DNA of 64,000 bases from Micromonospora sp. CPCC 205371. Its GTDB lineage: Bacteria; Actinomycetota; Actinomycetes; Mycobacteriales; Micromonosporaceae. Both the position numbers and the translations under genes were made by a program. The notes beneath the pieces are model-generated. The model saw nothing but the letters and a program-made list of their open reading frames with translations. It searched no databases and had not been told where the DNA came from. Location of the stretch: positions 62,001-126,000 of the forward strand of contig NZ_JAIBNX010000003.1 in NCBI RefSeq assembly GCF_026130045.1. The letters are read 5' to 3'. Shown in pieces: positions 24,470 to 33,389 of this stretch. Position 1 is the first letter of the stretch, and each line of letters begins with the position of its first letter.

Positions 24470-25531
24470 TCACCTGCCTCGCAGCCAGACGATAAGCTTG
24501 CCCAGTCCGCGCGGCGGCTGCGGGTGCAGCCGCTGGTTTGCGAACCTGACCAGCAGGTTGGCGCGCCGGGTCATGCCAAGGCTCGTCAGCATCCCGGCGA
24601 TGTCGGAAGCCAGCCCAGCCAGCTCCGCGAGGCCTTCAGCGTCACGGACGCGCTTCAAGCATTCAAGGAATGCCTTGTCCGCGTACATCTTGGCATCCGA
24701 CTGGCGACCCAGTTGCCACATGATCTTGCTCAGATTGTTCAGTGCGCCCGCCTCGTTGAGGCTGTTGGGATGGTCGCCGCCACGGCGTGCTTCCTGGTAG
24801 CACCGCACGGCCTCCTCCGCCACGGGAAGCGCGTCCTGCCATCGCTCACGATGTGCGAGTGCCGCCACCTGGAGGTCGAGGCCATTGGCCAACAGACGTG
24901 CGTTTGCCGCACCAGGGTCACGGGCACGCAGTCGTCGCGCGATCGTCACCGACTCCTCGGCGTAGGCCGACGCCTCGTCGCCGCGTCCGGCGCTCTGCAG
25001 GGCGAAGCAGAGCGTGTGCAAGGTGGTTGCCAGATAGTGGTCGTGCTGCCACGGTTGCTCATCGACGAGCTGCCGCCACATCGCCACGGATTCCCTGGCC
25101 GCGCTGACCGCCGCACGGTGGTCACCCACATCCCCGAGCGTGACGCTGGCAAGGCCAAGGGCAAGGGCGAGTTGGGTCTCGTACAGGTCGGACTGCGCAT
25201 TCGCCATCCGCCTGATCAGCCCGACGCCCTCCTCCATCACCTCCCGAGCCTCGGTTTTCCAACCGAGTCTGTGCTTGGCGAACCCGAGCCAGCAGAGCAT
25301 GATTCCCAGCTGCGGAAGTGAGCTTGGACTGCGCCGCAGCAGCCTGCGGTGCAGTGCGATGCCTTCCTCCAGGAGGTCCAGATAGGAGTTGGTAATCGGG
25401 CCGGGAGCCCCGTGCAGCACCATGCACAAGTCGTACAGCGCCAGACCGAGCTCTGGTTCATACGTGGCGGGGCTGACCTTGGCCAATTCCCGGTACTGCG
25501 TCACCATCGTCTGCGCGGCGTCAACGCTCAC
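24470..25531 (-). CDS. Tetratricopeptide-repeat protein
   Basis: 353 residues from the GTG at 25531, which follows GGAGG by six bases. The frame stays open ~160 codons upstream but that part is Thr/Arg/Pro-rich and shows no ribosome site. The body is all helical with TPR pairs such as AVSAARESVAMWRQLVDEQP, HTLCFALQSAGRGDEASAYAEES (in part) and GALNNLSKIMWQLGR. The end is basic (LGKLIVWLRGR). It converges with the CHAT gene, 4 bp apart. A scaffold or sensor role beside the CHAT protein is plausible but not shown. Confidence 0.7.
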   Translation of the reverse strand: MSVDAAQTMVTQYRELAKVSPATYEPELGLALYDLCMVLHGAPGPITNSYLDLLEEGIALHRRLLRRSPSSLPQLGIMLCWLGFAKHRLGWKTEAREVMEEGVGLIRRMANAQSDLYETQLALALGLASVTLGDVGDHRAAVSAARESVAMWRQLVDEQPWQHDHYLATTLHTLCFALQSAGRGDEASAYAEESVTIARRLRARDPGAANARLLANGLDLQVAALAHRERWQDALPVAEEAVRCYQEARRGGDHPNSLNEAGALNNLSKIMWQLGRQSDAKMYADKAFLECLKRVRDAEGLAELAGLASDIAGMLTSLGMTRRANLLVRFANQRLHPQPPRGLGKLIVWLRGR

Positions 25532-25940
25532 GACTCGCCTCCGAACGCCCGGATCGGATCGAAGCCCATCGTAGTAGGTCAGTTGATGAGTCGTAACCGT
25601 CGCAGTGGAAGTCGTCCTGACCTGGGGCGGAGCGCTGGCCGGCGCGACTTGAATGCTTCTACTGTGACAGTGGCCCGGGCTGCGGCTCAGCTGAGCGACT
25701 CCAGGCCCGCACGGCGAATTCTCCACCAATCTACAGTGGATTGTTATCCCGGGGCCGTCGTGCGCGCGACCGTTGCTCCCGCCGGAGTCCGGTCGGCCGC
25801 TGGGCGGCCTCCCTTCGCGTCCGCGTTCCCCCATGCGCGGGTGACTGTCGAATGTGGCCGTTACGGTGATCGACAGACGTGTACGCGTCGATAGGCTGGA
25901 GGCATTCTGTCCGTCGTGCTCGATCGTAGGGGAGATCATT
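25532..25940. other. Gene-free gap upstream of the TPR gene
   Basis: 409 bp. It should hold the promoters of the TPR gene (left) and the small membrane protein (right). One interrupted palindrome, CAATC-7-GATTG (25727-25743), is visible. No recognisable gene remnant was seen. Confidence 0.4.
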
Positions 25941-26072
25941 GTGCGTGTGCGTGTGCGAAGCGTGGCCATGACCGTCGCCGTCGTCCTGGCCGCCATCGGT
26001 GTGGCCGGCATCCTCATCCTGGGCCAGGCTCAGGCCGTATGGGACGTAGCGGGATACACCTGGTCCAACTAG
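25941..26072 (+). CDS. 43-residue membrane peptide
   Basis: A GTG start follows GGGGAG by six bases. The product begins MRVRVRSVAM, has one membrane helix (TVAVVLAAIGVAGILILG) and ends QAVWDVAGYTWSN. The basic N-terminus and single helix suggest a membrane-inserted small protein with its N-terminus inside. No family recognised. It stands alone between the TPR gene and the IS-disrupted hydrolase. Confidence 0.5.
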   Translation: MRVRVRSVAMTVAVVLAAIGVAGILILGQAQAVWDVAGYTWSN

Positions 26073-26295
26073 GATCCCTTGCGATCAAGGTCGACCGCTT
26101 CCTCCCGAGGGGCGGGGGAGTGCCCAGCGGGAGGGGCGGAGGGTTGCAAGCACAGCACACACCGCTTTCACATCGACTTCATGTCCTCCACCAGCGGGTA
26201 GAACCGCTCGGGGGCGTCGAGGACGGGCGCCGGCGCGCCGCAGAGGAAGCGGCCGAAGAACGCCGACGTCAGCCGGATCATGATCTCCTGGCTTA

Positions 26296-26306
26296 GAGTT
26301 CCTAAC
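26296..26306 (+). repeat. IS left terminal inverted repeat
   Basis: GAGTTCCTAAC, perfect inverse of the right end; target duplication TTA lies just outside. Confidence 0.85.
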
Positions 26307-26362
26307 GCAATGGGGTGAACCAGGGCAGGGCGGCGTAATGCGGCGCTTGGCGGGTCGGTCTC

Positions 26363-27189
26363 GTGGATATGCGTCGTGGTGAACAGCCGCCCTGGGTCGT
26401 CCCGGACGAGTTGTGGCAGCGGATCGAACCCTTGCTGCCGGTCAAGCCGCGCCGGTTCCGTAGTCCAGGCCGGCTGCGGCTACCGGACCGGCAGGTGTTG
26501 TGCGGGATCTTGTTCGTCCTGCACACCGGTATCCAGTGGGAGTTCTTACCGCAACAGCTCGGCTTCGGATCCGGGATGACCTGCTGGCGGCGGCTGGAGG
26601 AATGGAATCGGGCCGGGGTCTGGACTCGCCTGCACCAAATCCTGCTGCAAGAGCTGCACCAGGCCGGCAAGCTGGACTGGTCCCGCGCGGTCATCGACTC
26701 CTCCCACGTACGCGCGGCCCGTCGTGGCCCAAAAGCGGACCGAGCCCGGTTGACCGTGCCAGAGCGGGCTCCAAGCACAACGTGTTGACCGAGGGCGCGG
26801 GTATCCCTTTGGCCGCCTGCTTGTGTGGCGGTAACCGTAACGACGTCACCCAGCTCGAACCGTTGATGGAAGCGATTCCGGCCGTCCACGGCCGGCGCGG
26901 GCGGCCACGCCGACGCCCCGACCAGCTGTACGGCGATCGTGGCTACGACCACGACAAGTACCGAAACATCCTGCGCCGCAAAGGGATCCGGCCCCGGATC
27001 GCTCGCCGCGGCGAGCCTCACGGCTCAGGCCTGGGCACCATCCGCTGGGTCGTGGAACGCACTATCGCCTGGTACCACGGGATGAAACGCCTACGCATCC
27101 GCTGGGAACGCCGCGACGACATCCACGAAGCCTTCCTCAACCTCGCCACCTGCATCATCACGTTCCGCCACGTCCAACGACTCTGTTAG
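26363..27189 (+). CDS. IS5-family transposase made by -1 frameshift
   Basis: The first frame (26363-26788) encodes the N-terminal DUF4096-like DNA-binding part (DELWQRIEPLLP) and the first catalytic Asp (VIDSSHVRA). The -1 frame (open to 27189) continues with GSKHNVLTEGAGIPLA, the second Asp in LYGDRGYD and the Glu in RWVVERTIAWYH, completing the DDE triad. The switch point is the slippery heptamer CCCAAAA (26728-26734), read C CCA AAA in the first frame. The fused product would be ~275 residues, the normal length. Without slippage a 141-residue truncated protein is made, which often acts as a repressor. Confidence 0.9.
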
Positions 27190-27195
27190 GAACTC
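27185..27195 (-). repeat. IS right terminal inverted repeat
   Basis: GTTAGGAACTC, perfect inverse of the left end, followed by the TTA target copy. Confidence 0.85.
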
Positions 27196-28427
27196 TTAGC
27201 CGGTCGTCGATGTCGCCGAAGTTGAGTCGCCAGACCTCCGGCCTGGTCGGCTTGAGCAGCTCTTCCAGGCCCCACTTGCGTACGCTGCCACCGAAGTCGA
27301 TGAAGCGGTAGTGCCCCGCGTCGTGGACCCGGAACCAGCGGTGCCAGCCGGTGAGCCGGGGCAGGAAATCGGCCCACGTCGGGTCCTGGACCGGGTCGTG
27401 GTAGGAGCTGCCCAGCATCAGGAACGGCTTGGCGAGCCCCCGCTGGGCGACCGGTCCGATGATGAAGCCGTCGAGGTTGACGCCGGCCACGAAGCGCCGA
27501 TCGGTGGCCAGTACGGCGGCCGTCGTACCGCCGCCGAAGGAGTGCCCGAACATCCCGACCCGGGTGGTGTCCATGCCGCCAGCCAGTCCGCGGGGCAGCG
27601 GGGTGCCGCTGGCGTCGGGGTTGACGCCGCGGTTGACCAGCTCCATCTGGTCGAGGACGAACTGGGTGTCGGCGACCCGCACGTCGAGCAGGCGTTGCAG
27701 TATCGCCGCGTCGGCCGGTACTGAAGGATCGACAGCTTGGCAGAAGGCCGGGTCCGTGGTCGTCTCGACCCGCCCGCCAGGAAACTCGACGGCCGGTGAT
27801 TCGTGCGTGTTGGCCAGCGCCACGACGACAAAACCCAGGCTGGCGAGCTGTTCGTCGATCCCCGTGGTGTCGACACGCCCGGCGCACAGGCCGTGGTGGA
27901 AGAAGACCACGCGGTGGCGGCCGGGCCGGACCGCAGCGCCGAGGCGGCTGTGCGTGGTCGCGGTGAACGCTCCGGCGGGCAATCCGTAGAAGGCCTGGAG
28001 CGCGGCCGCTTCGTGTGGGGGTGCGTACGGCGCGAAGGCACGGTCCGGTGCGGGCCGGGACGGGTACCAGAGTTGGGCCATCACCTCCCGCGGCCGCGAC
28101 CGCGGGTCCAACGGGTCGACGCGATCATCGTCACGCAGGTGCAGGCGGACGGTGCCGGTCGGGAATGGACCCGTTGGTTCGGGCAGGGTGATGGCGACGT
28201 CGGTCGGGCCGTGGACGGTCTGTGGCGGCGCGGCCAGCGCGGTGGTCGAGTCAGGCAGCAGGGCAGCGGCCAGCACGGTCGTGGCCGCGAGCTTCAACAG
28301 TCGCATGTGGTCGAACGCTATGGTCGCCGCGCCCTGCGGTCTTCCCTCCGCGGGCGGAACGCGGCTCCGACAGGAGGCGGAGCACGGCGACGAGATACGC
28401 CGATACTGTTGAGCGGGGAGGCAGCGC

Positions 28428-29648
28428 ATGTGGCAGAAGCTGAGGCCCGGGCAGCGCGACATCGCGTCCGCCAGCGCGCTGGCGGTCGTGCTCTGCCTCG
28501 GCACCATCGGCGTCTATCTGCTGGTCAACGCCATGCAGCCGGCGCCAACCCACGCCTCGTGGCAGCTCATGGCGGCCACCCTTACGGCCACGCTGGCCGG
28601 CTGCGGGTTCGTCGCGGTGCGCCGGCGGGCGCCCCGGGTCGCGCTGTGCGGGGCCACCGGGCTGGTTCTGGTCTGCGTCGGGTTCGCCCTGCGGTCGTTC
28701 GGACCGGCGGTCGCGCTGGTTGTCTGCGCCTACACGGTGACGACCCTCAGCGCCGTCCGGACGGTCGTACCGGCGGTGGGAGGGCTCGCCGCCGCACATG
28801 TGGCCGGTGGCTTCCTGCTCAGCCGGATCGGCGGTGACACCGCCGGCATGCTCACATACTGGCAGGCGTCTGGGCGGGACCTCGACGCGCTGGTGGTGGC
28901 GACCCTGGCCAGCTTCGGCCTGCCGGCGCTCGCGGGCGCGGTCGTGCGCGACCGTCGCCGGCGTATGGCCGAGCTGGTGGCCCGGGCCGAGCTTCTCGAG
29001 GCCGAACGGGAGGAGCGCGACCAGGCCGCCGCGGCCGAGGAGCGCGGCCGGATCGCGCGCGAGCTGCACGACATCGCGGCGCACGACCTGTCCGCGATCG
29101 TCGTACAGGCCGGCGCGGCGGACCGGCTGATCGAGGCCGACCCCGCGCGGGCTCGGGCGGTGCTGCACGACATCCGCCGTCAGGGGCGGCAGTCGCTGGC
29201 GGCCATGCGACAGCTCGTCGGCGTCCTTCGCCAGGACGACACCCCCGGCCGGCGACCGCCGCCCGGCCTGCGCGACGTGGCGGACCTGCTCGCCGCCGCC
29301 GAGGTGGCCGGCATGGCCGTCGACGCCACCATCGTTGGCACGCCGTCCGCCGTGCCCGCCCTGGTCGACCTCACCGCTTTCCGGGTCGTCCAGGAGGCTC
29401 TGACCAACGCGCGGCGGCATGCACCCGGTGCGGCGGTACGTGTCCGCATCCGCTACGGGTCAAGTCTGTCCATTGTGGTCGACAACGACCGGTCCGCGAC
29501 CCGGCCACCGGGCGGGCCGGCGGGGTACGGTCTGGCCGGCATGCGCGAGCGGGTGCGTCAGGTGAATGGCCGGCTGCGGGCCGGACCCACGGCCGAAGGC
29601 GGCTGGCGGGTGGCCGCGGACCTGCCCGCGAGCATGGAGGACGCCTGA
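28428..29648 (+). CDS. Sensor histidine kinase, HisKA_3 type
   Basis: 406 residues. Start ATG follows GGGGAGG. Five to six membrane helices (~15-180) precede ERGRIARELHDIAAHDLSAIV (phosphoacceptor His in ELHD, ~212) and a HATPase domain ending GYGLAGMRERV. Its last codons overlap the response-regulator start (TGATG), so the two are translated together. The family often controls ABC transporters or envelope stress genes in actinomycetes, but the target here is unknown. Confidence 0.92.
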   Translation: MWQKLRPGQRDIASASALAVVLCLGTIGVYLLVNAMQPAPTHASWQLMAATLTATLAGCGFVAVRRRAPRVALCGATGLVLVCVGFALRSFGPAVALVVCAYTVTTLSAVRTVVPAVGGLAAAHVAGGFLLSRIGGDTAGMLTYWQASGRDLDALVVATLASFGLPALAGAVVRDRRRRMAELVARAELLEAEREERDQAAAAEERGRIARELHDIAAHDLSAIVVQAGAADRLIEADPARARAVLHDIRRQGRQSLAAMRQLVGVLRQDDTPGRRPPPGLRDVADLLAAAEVAGMAVDATIVGTPSAVPALVDLTAFRVVQEALTNARRHAPGAAVRVRIRYGSSLSIVVDNDRSATRPPGGPAGYGLAGMRERVRQVNGRLRAGPTAEGGWRVAADLPASMEDA

Positions 29649-30319
29649 TGGGCCTGCGGCTGTTGCTCGCCGACGACCAGGCGGTGGTGCGGGCCGGCTT
29701 CCGCACGATCCTGGGGGCGGAAGCCGGCCTGTCGGGGGTCGGCGGGGCGGGAGGCGGGACGCAGGGGGTGGGGGTCGCCCCCCCGCCAAGGCCCGACCTG
29801 GTGCTGATGGACATCCGGATGCCCGGGCTGGACGGCATCCGGGCCACCGAGAAGCTGGCCGGTGAGCAGGTCGTCGACCCGGTCACCGTGCTCGCGGTGA
29901 CCACGTTCGACCTCGACGAGTACGTGTTCGGCGCGCTGCGGGCCGGTGCCAGCGGCTTCCTGCTCAAAGACGTCGAGCCGGATGAGCTGGTGGCTGCGGT
30001 CCGCACCGTCGCCGGCGGGCAGGGTCTGGTCTCCCCGCGGGTGACCCGGCGGCTCATCGCCGAGTTCGCCCGATCCTGCCGGCCCCAGCCGCCCGACCGG
30101 CTGCTGGCCACGCTGACCGAGCGCGAGCGGGAGACCCTGGACCTGGTCGCCCGCGGACTGTCCAATATGGAGATCGCCGAGCGCATGATGCTCGGCGCGG
30201 CCACCGTAAAGACCCACGTCAGCAGCCTCCTGGCCAAGCTGGGCTGCCGCGACCGGGTGCAGCTGGTCGTGTTCGCGTACGAGCACGGCATCATTGAACC
30301 GGGCCGTCCGGGGTACTGA
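29648..30319 (+). CDS. NarL/LuxR-type response regulator with an altered patch
   Basis: 223 residues. The receiver keeps LLADDQ, the phosphoacceptor in LMDIRMPG and the Lys in FLLKD; the LuxR helix-turn-helix reads LTERERETLDLVARGLSNMEIA. Residues ~29-50, normally of the form VVGEAxDGxxAVxxA, read GVGGAGGGTQGVGVAPPP. Length is conserved, but positions that normally hold Glu, Asp or Val have become Gly and the DNA is nearly pure G/C (29725-29795). This is either recent damage or a base-calling artefact. Partner of the kinase just upstream. Confidence 0.88.
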   Translation: MGLRLLLADDQAVVRAGFRTILGAEAGLSGVGGAGGGTQGVGVAPPPRPDLVLMDIRMPGLDGIRATEKLAGEQVVDPVTVLAVTTFDLDEYVFGALRAGASGFLLKDVEPDELVAAVRTVAGGQGLVSPRVTRRLIAEFARSCRPQPPDRLLATLTERERETLDLVARGLSNMEIAERMMLGAATVKTHVSSLLAKLGCRDRVQLVVFAYEHGIIEPGRPGY

Positions 30320-30325
30320 CGAAGG

Positions 30326-30397
30326 ATGCGCGTCGTCACGCTCAACGTCTGGAACCGGGACGGAGTCTGGCCGGACCGTCGCGCGGTGGGAAGGTAA
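30326..30397 (+). pseudogene. 5' stub of an endonuclease/exonuclease/phosphatase-family gene
   Basis: MRVVTLNVWNRDGVWPDRRA is the typical beginning of an EEP-fold nuclease/phosphatase, but the frame stops after 23 codons and nothing of the rest follows. It starts 6 bp after the response regulator, with GAAGG before the ATG. Confidence 0.6.
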
Positions 30398-30715
30398 CCC
30401 CGACCCCGCCAGTGAAGGACGTCTTCACGCCGGTCGGCGCCGGCTGCGCGTGCGTCGGAGTAATGCGTCGGACGGGCCGACCACCCGATGCGGCGAACGC
30501 CTGATCGCCCTGGCTGCCGGATCTGGCCCAGGTCGCCGTCCTCGACCCACAACTCCAGGCCACCCTCGGTGGCGTGCGCCACTTCGCCGCCAGCATCGAC
30601 GACCTCAAAAGGAGACCGGGTGCGCGACCACGGCCACCGCGCTCGGCCAAGCGTAACCACGACGGGGGATGTCGATTGGAGTGTCGGCGAGGCTACGCCG
30701 CCGTCCGTGCCGGTC
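30398..30715. other. Gene-free gap, probably degraded DNA
   Basis: 318 bp between the EEP stub and the WYL regulator. Short open frames exist on both strands (for example LPDLAQVAVLDPQLQATLGG on the plus strand), but none has a ribosome site or a recognisable family. Confidence 0.35.
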
Positions 30716-31663
30716 TTAGCCGTATCGCTCGACGAGCGCGTTACCGATCGAGGCCAGGTGGTCTCGCACACCCGGAGGGCCGGTCACCTCGATCCATTCG
30801 ATCAGCCCGGCAAGCTCGCCGGCGAGTATGAATTCGTCGTTGCCGCGGATCACGACCTCGATGCGGCCGTCGGTCGTGGCACCTCCCACCACGAGCCGAC
30901 CGCCGAACCCTATCCGCAGCACGCCTATGCCCTGGGGCGCGCACACCGCCCGGGCCTCGAGGGGTGTCCGCATGCGGTCGACCTCGTCCGCGATCGCGCG
31001 CCAGCTCTCGGCAAGGTCGAAGTCCTCGGGCCGGTGCACGGGGTCGCAGGTCGGGTCGGCGGACGACACGCGGTCGATCCGGAAGGTCCGCCGACCGGCC
31101 TCGGTGTTGGCGACGAGGTACCACGACGGGCCTTTGGCGACGATGCCCAGCGGGTGGACGGTTCTCTCGGTTTCGCTGCCTTCGCGGTCGACATAGCCGA
31201 GCCGCACCTGGACGCCGCGGATCACCGCGTCCTGGAGCTCGTCGAGGAAGCGAGGCGATCGGGGCTCGACCCGGCTCGACCCCCATCGCTGCGGGTCCGT
31301 GACGAGCGACGATGCTGCAGCCTCGGCCTGCACCCGGAAGGGCTCCGGCAGGGCACGCACGAGCTTGCGCAGCGCCGCTTTCACAGCCGGCGTCATAGAC
31401 GAGGCCGGGCCGGCGACCAGGAACAGGGCGCGCGCCTCACTCGCGGTCAACCCGGACAGGTCGGTGCGGGCGCCGCCCACGAGGCGCCAGCCGCCGCCGC
31501 GGCCCTGGATGGAGTACACGGGCACGCCGGCCATGCCCAGGGCGTCGAGGTCGCGGCGCGCGGTGCGCTCGGAGATCTCCAACTCCCGGGCGACCTCCGC
31601 TGCTGTCACCTGCTCGCGATGTTGCAGCAGAAGGAGGATGGCCATCAACCGGTCGGCTCGCAC
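30716..31663 (-). CDS. WYL-domain transcriptional regulator (DeoR-type HTH)
   Basis: 315 residues from the GTG at 31663 (RADRLMAILLLLQ), the usual beginning of this family; the frame extends upstream over the divergent hydrolase gene but that part is not coding. An N-terminal winged helix (VTAAEVARELEISERTARRDLDAL, in part ~17-38) precedes a WYL domain (PLGIVAKGPSWYLVANTEAG) and a WCX-like C-terminal domain. Such proteins sense ligands and repress or activate neighbours. A perfect inverted repeat lies in the 63-bp gap to the epoxide-hydrolase-like gene, its likely target. Confidence 0.88.
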   Translation of the reverse strand: MRADRLMAILLLLQHREQVTAAEVARELEISERTARRDLDALGMAGVPVYSIQGRGGGWRLVGGARTDLSGLTASEARALFLVAGPASSMTPAVKAALRKLVRALPEPFRVQAEAAASSLVTDPQRWGSSRVEPRSPRFLDELQDAVIRGVQVRLGYVDREGSETERTVHPLGIVAKGPSWYLVANTEAGRRTFRIDRVSSADPTCDPVHRPEDFDLAESWRAIADEVDRMRTPLEARAVCAPQGIGVLRIGFGGRLVVGGATTDGRIEVVIRGNDEFILAGELAGLIEWIEVTGPPGVRDHLASIGNALVERYG

Positions 31664-31684
31664 CTCGACAACACTTCCACAAAA

Positions 31685-31705
31685 ACCGGTCAGGAGGTGA
31701 CCGGT
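31685..31705. promoter_or_regulatory. Perfect operator palindrome between WYL regulator and hydrolase
   Basis: ACCGGTCA (31685-31692), GGAGG spacer, TGACCGGT (31698-31705). Eight-base arms match perfectly. It sits centrally between the two divergent starts, so one bound dimer could control both. Confidence 0.65.
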
Positions 31706-31726
31706 ATCGGTCGGCAAGATGCCGGT

Positions 31727-32665
31727 ATGACAACCGATTTTCCTGAGCCCACCCGCATTTCGGTCAACGGTGTGGAACTCGAAGTCTTCGAAGCCGGCCG
31801 GCAGAACGCGGGGAACCCCATCGTGCCCTGTCACGGCTGGCCGGAGCACGCCTTCTCCTGGCGCCATCAGGTACCCGCGCTTGCGGCAGCGGGCTACCAC
31901 GTCATCGTCCCGAACCAGCGGGGTTACGGCAACTCGTCCCGTCCGGCCGAAGTCACCGACTACGACATCGCACACCTGTCGCGTGACCTCGTCGCACTGC
32001 TCGATCACTACGGATACGACGATGCCACCTTTGTCGGCCATGATTGGGGTGCAGCCGTCGTTTGGGGGCTGACCCTGTTGCACCCAAACCGGGTCAACAA
32101 GGTGATCAACCTGAGCCTGCCGTACCTCGAGCGCGGAGAAATGCCCTGGATCGAGGTAATGGAAGCCGTGCTCGGCAGCGACTTCTACTTCGTCCACTTC
32201 AACCGACAGCCGGGCGTCGCGGACGCCGTGTTTGAGGAGAACACGTTCCAGTTCCTTCGGAACCTGTACCGGAAGAACGTGCCCTTCGCAGAGCCTCAGC
32301 CGGGCAACGCGTTGATAAACCTCGCCAGAGCGGAAACCCCACTCGGTGAGCCCGTCATGAGTGACACCGAACTGGCCGTCTTCGTCTCCGCCTTCGAATC
32401 AACAGGGTTCACGGGCGGAATCAACTGGTACCGAAACCTGGACCGCAACTGGCGCCTGCTGGCGGACGTGGACCCGATCATCCGACAGCCCACCCTCATG
32501 ATCTACGGCGACCGCGACACGGTCGCGAGGTCTGAAAGACTGACGGAATTCGTGCCGAATGTGGAAGTGGTCAGTCTGGACTGCGGTCATTGGATCCAGC
32601 AGGAGAAACCGGAGGAAACGACCGAAGCGATTCTGAAGTGGCTGGACCAGCGGAATGCCGCCTAG
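31727..32665 (+). CDS. Epoxide hydrolase-like alpha/beta hydrolase
   Basis: 312 residues. HGWPEHAFSW (~36) forms the oxyanion loop, VGHDWGAAVVWG (~103) carries the Asp nucleophile typical of epoxide hydrolases and dehalogenases, LMIYGDRDTV holds the second acid region, and CGHWIQQEKPEE the catalytic His. Cytosolic, no signal peptide. The start follows no strong ribosome site, and short leader translation is possible. It diverges from the WYL regulator with a shared operator. Epoxide hydrolase is favoured over haloalkane dehalogenase because of the WPEH and HDWG pattern; the substrate is unknown. Confidence 0.85.
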   Translation: MTTDFPEPTRISVNGVELEVFEAGRQNAGNPIVPCHGWPEHAFSWRHQVPALAAAGYHVIVPNQRGYGNSSRPAEVTDYDIAHLSRDLVALLDHYGYDDATFVGHDWGAAVVWGLTLLHPNRVNKVINLSLPYLERGEMPWIEVMEAVLGSDFYFVHFNRQPGVADAVFEENTFQFLRNLYRKNVPFAEPQPGNALINLARAETPLGEPVMSDTELAVFVSAFESTGFTGGINWYRNLDRNWRLLADVDPIIRQPTLMIYGDRDTVARSERLTEFVPNVEVVSLDCGHWIQQEKPEETTEAILKWLDQRNAA

Positions 32666-33113
32666 CATTCCAGCACGAGATCCGCTTCACGGTCCGCTGA
32701 GGGCTCGCGGGTTGTAGTCGCTGGTCATGCCCCCTGCGCTGCGGTGTTCGTGGCGTCAGCCACGGACTCCGCTTCCAGGCGCGAGCGGCTGCGGGAGGCT
32801 TTTCCGCACCTGGACAGCCTCGTCGATGCAGAGGGGTGCATAGCCTCTCCATGGATCCTTCGGATCAGGACCGCTCTGGACTATCCGGTTACTTACCTTC
32901 ATGCCGCAAGCCGCACCCATCAATGGCCGCGTAGCCGATGATTGGGCGTGGTGGCTTGCCGCCGTGCTGGCCCGAGCCCGCGGGCACCTCGGCCCTGCCC
33001 ACCGGCGTCACCGACTGGCTGCTTCGCGAGCTGATCCGCCGGGAACGGCACGGCATCTCCTTCGACCTGAACGACACGACCGTGCTCACGTGACAACCGC
33101 CTCGGGAGGACGC
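32666..33113 (+). other. Gene-poor stretch with the tail of an unknown protein
   Basis: 448 bp before the ACP gene. A plus-strand frame ending at TGA 33091-33093 reads TGVTDWLLRELIRRERHGIS and then FDLNDTTVLT, which looks like a genuine C-terminus, but it has no recognisable beginning. It is probably the end of a deleted biosynthetic gene that once preceded the ACP. I could not name its family. Confidence 0.4.
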
Positions 33114-33365
33114 ATGACATCGATCGATCGGGACACGGCGATCACCTGGCTCACCGAGCGGGTCGCCTTCTCCGTCGAGCGGGACCCGGCCGAGATCGCC
33201 CCCGACGAGAATCTGACGGCGTACGGCATCGACTCTGTCTACGCCTTCGGGCTCGCCGGCGACATCGAGGAAGAATTCGGCGCAGCGGTGGACGTCACGC
33301 TCGTGTGGGACAACCCTACGATCGAGGCGATCGCGACGAAATGGACGGCGGCCACCACGACGTAG
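33114..33365 (+). CDS. Acyl carrier protein
   Basis: 83 residues. Start follows GGGAGG. The phosphopantetheine site is YGIDSVYAFGL with the modified Ser near residue 40. The N-terminal half (ITWLTERVAFSVERDPAEIAPDENL in part) resembles stand-alone carrier domains next to fatty acyl-AMP ligases or polyketide synthases. No synthase, ligase or phosphopantetheinyl transferase lies in the window, so it appears orphaned from a larger cluster. It converges with the P450 gene. Confidence 0.85.
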   Translation: MTSIDRDTAITWLTERVAFSVERDPAEIAPDENLTAYGIDSVYAFGLAGDIEEEFGAAVDVTLVWDNPTIEAIATKWTAATTT

Positions 33366-33389
33366 CCGACCGCCCCCACCCCGCTCGCC

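Larger units (their letters stand above)
26296..27195 (+). mobile_element. IS5-family insertion sequence (IS427-like), 900 bp
   Basis: Terminal inverted repeats GAGTTCCTAAC (26296-26306) and GTTAGGAACTC (27185-27195) bound the element. A 3-bp direct repeat TTA flanks it (26293-26295 and 27196-27198). It carries one transposase in two overlapping frames, the arrangement of the IS427 group. It interrupts a hydrolase gene and both ends are intact, so it could still be mobile. Confidence 0.9.
26168..28306 (-). pseudogene. Secreted alpha/beta hydrolase gene split by an IS element
   Basis: The 5' part (28306 down to 27196) encodes a signal peptide and an alpha/beta hydrolase of the platelet-activating-factor acetylhydrolase/chlorophyllase type: VVFFHHGLCAG for the oxyanion strand, GMFGHSFGGGT for the nucleophile elbow, HDAGHYRFIDFGG for the His loop. 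Removing the 900-bp IS and one TTA copy restores one frame, DIDDRLSQEIMIRLTSAFF, which ends normally at TGA 26168-26170 after MKSM. The join is perfect, so the insertion is recent. The split protein loses only its last ~42 residues, so residual activity is possible. Confidence 0.88.
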
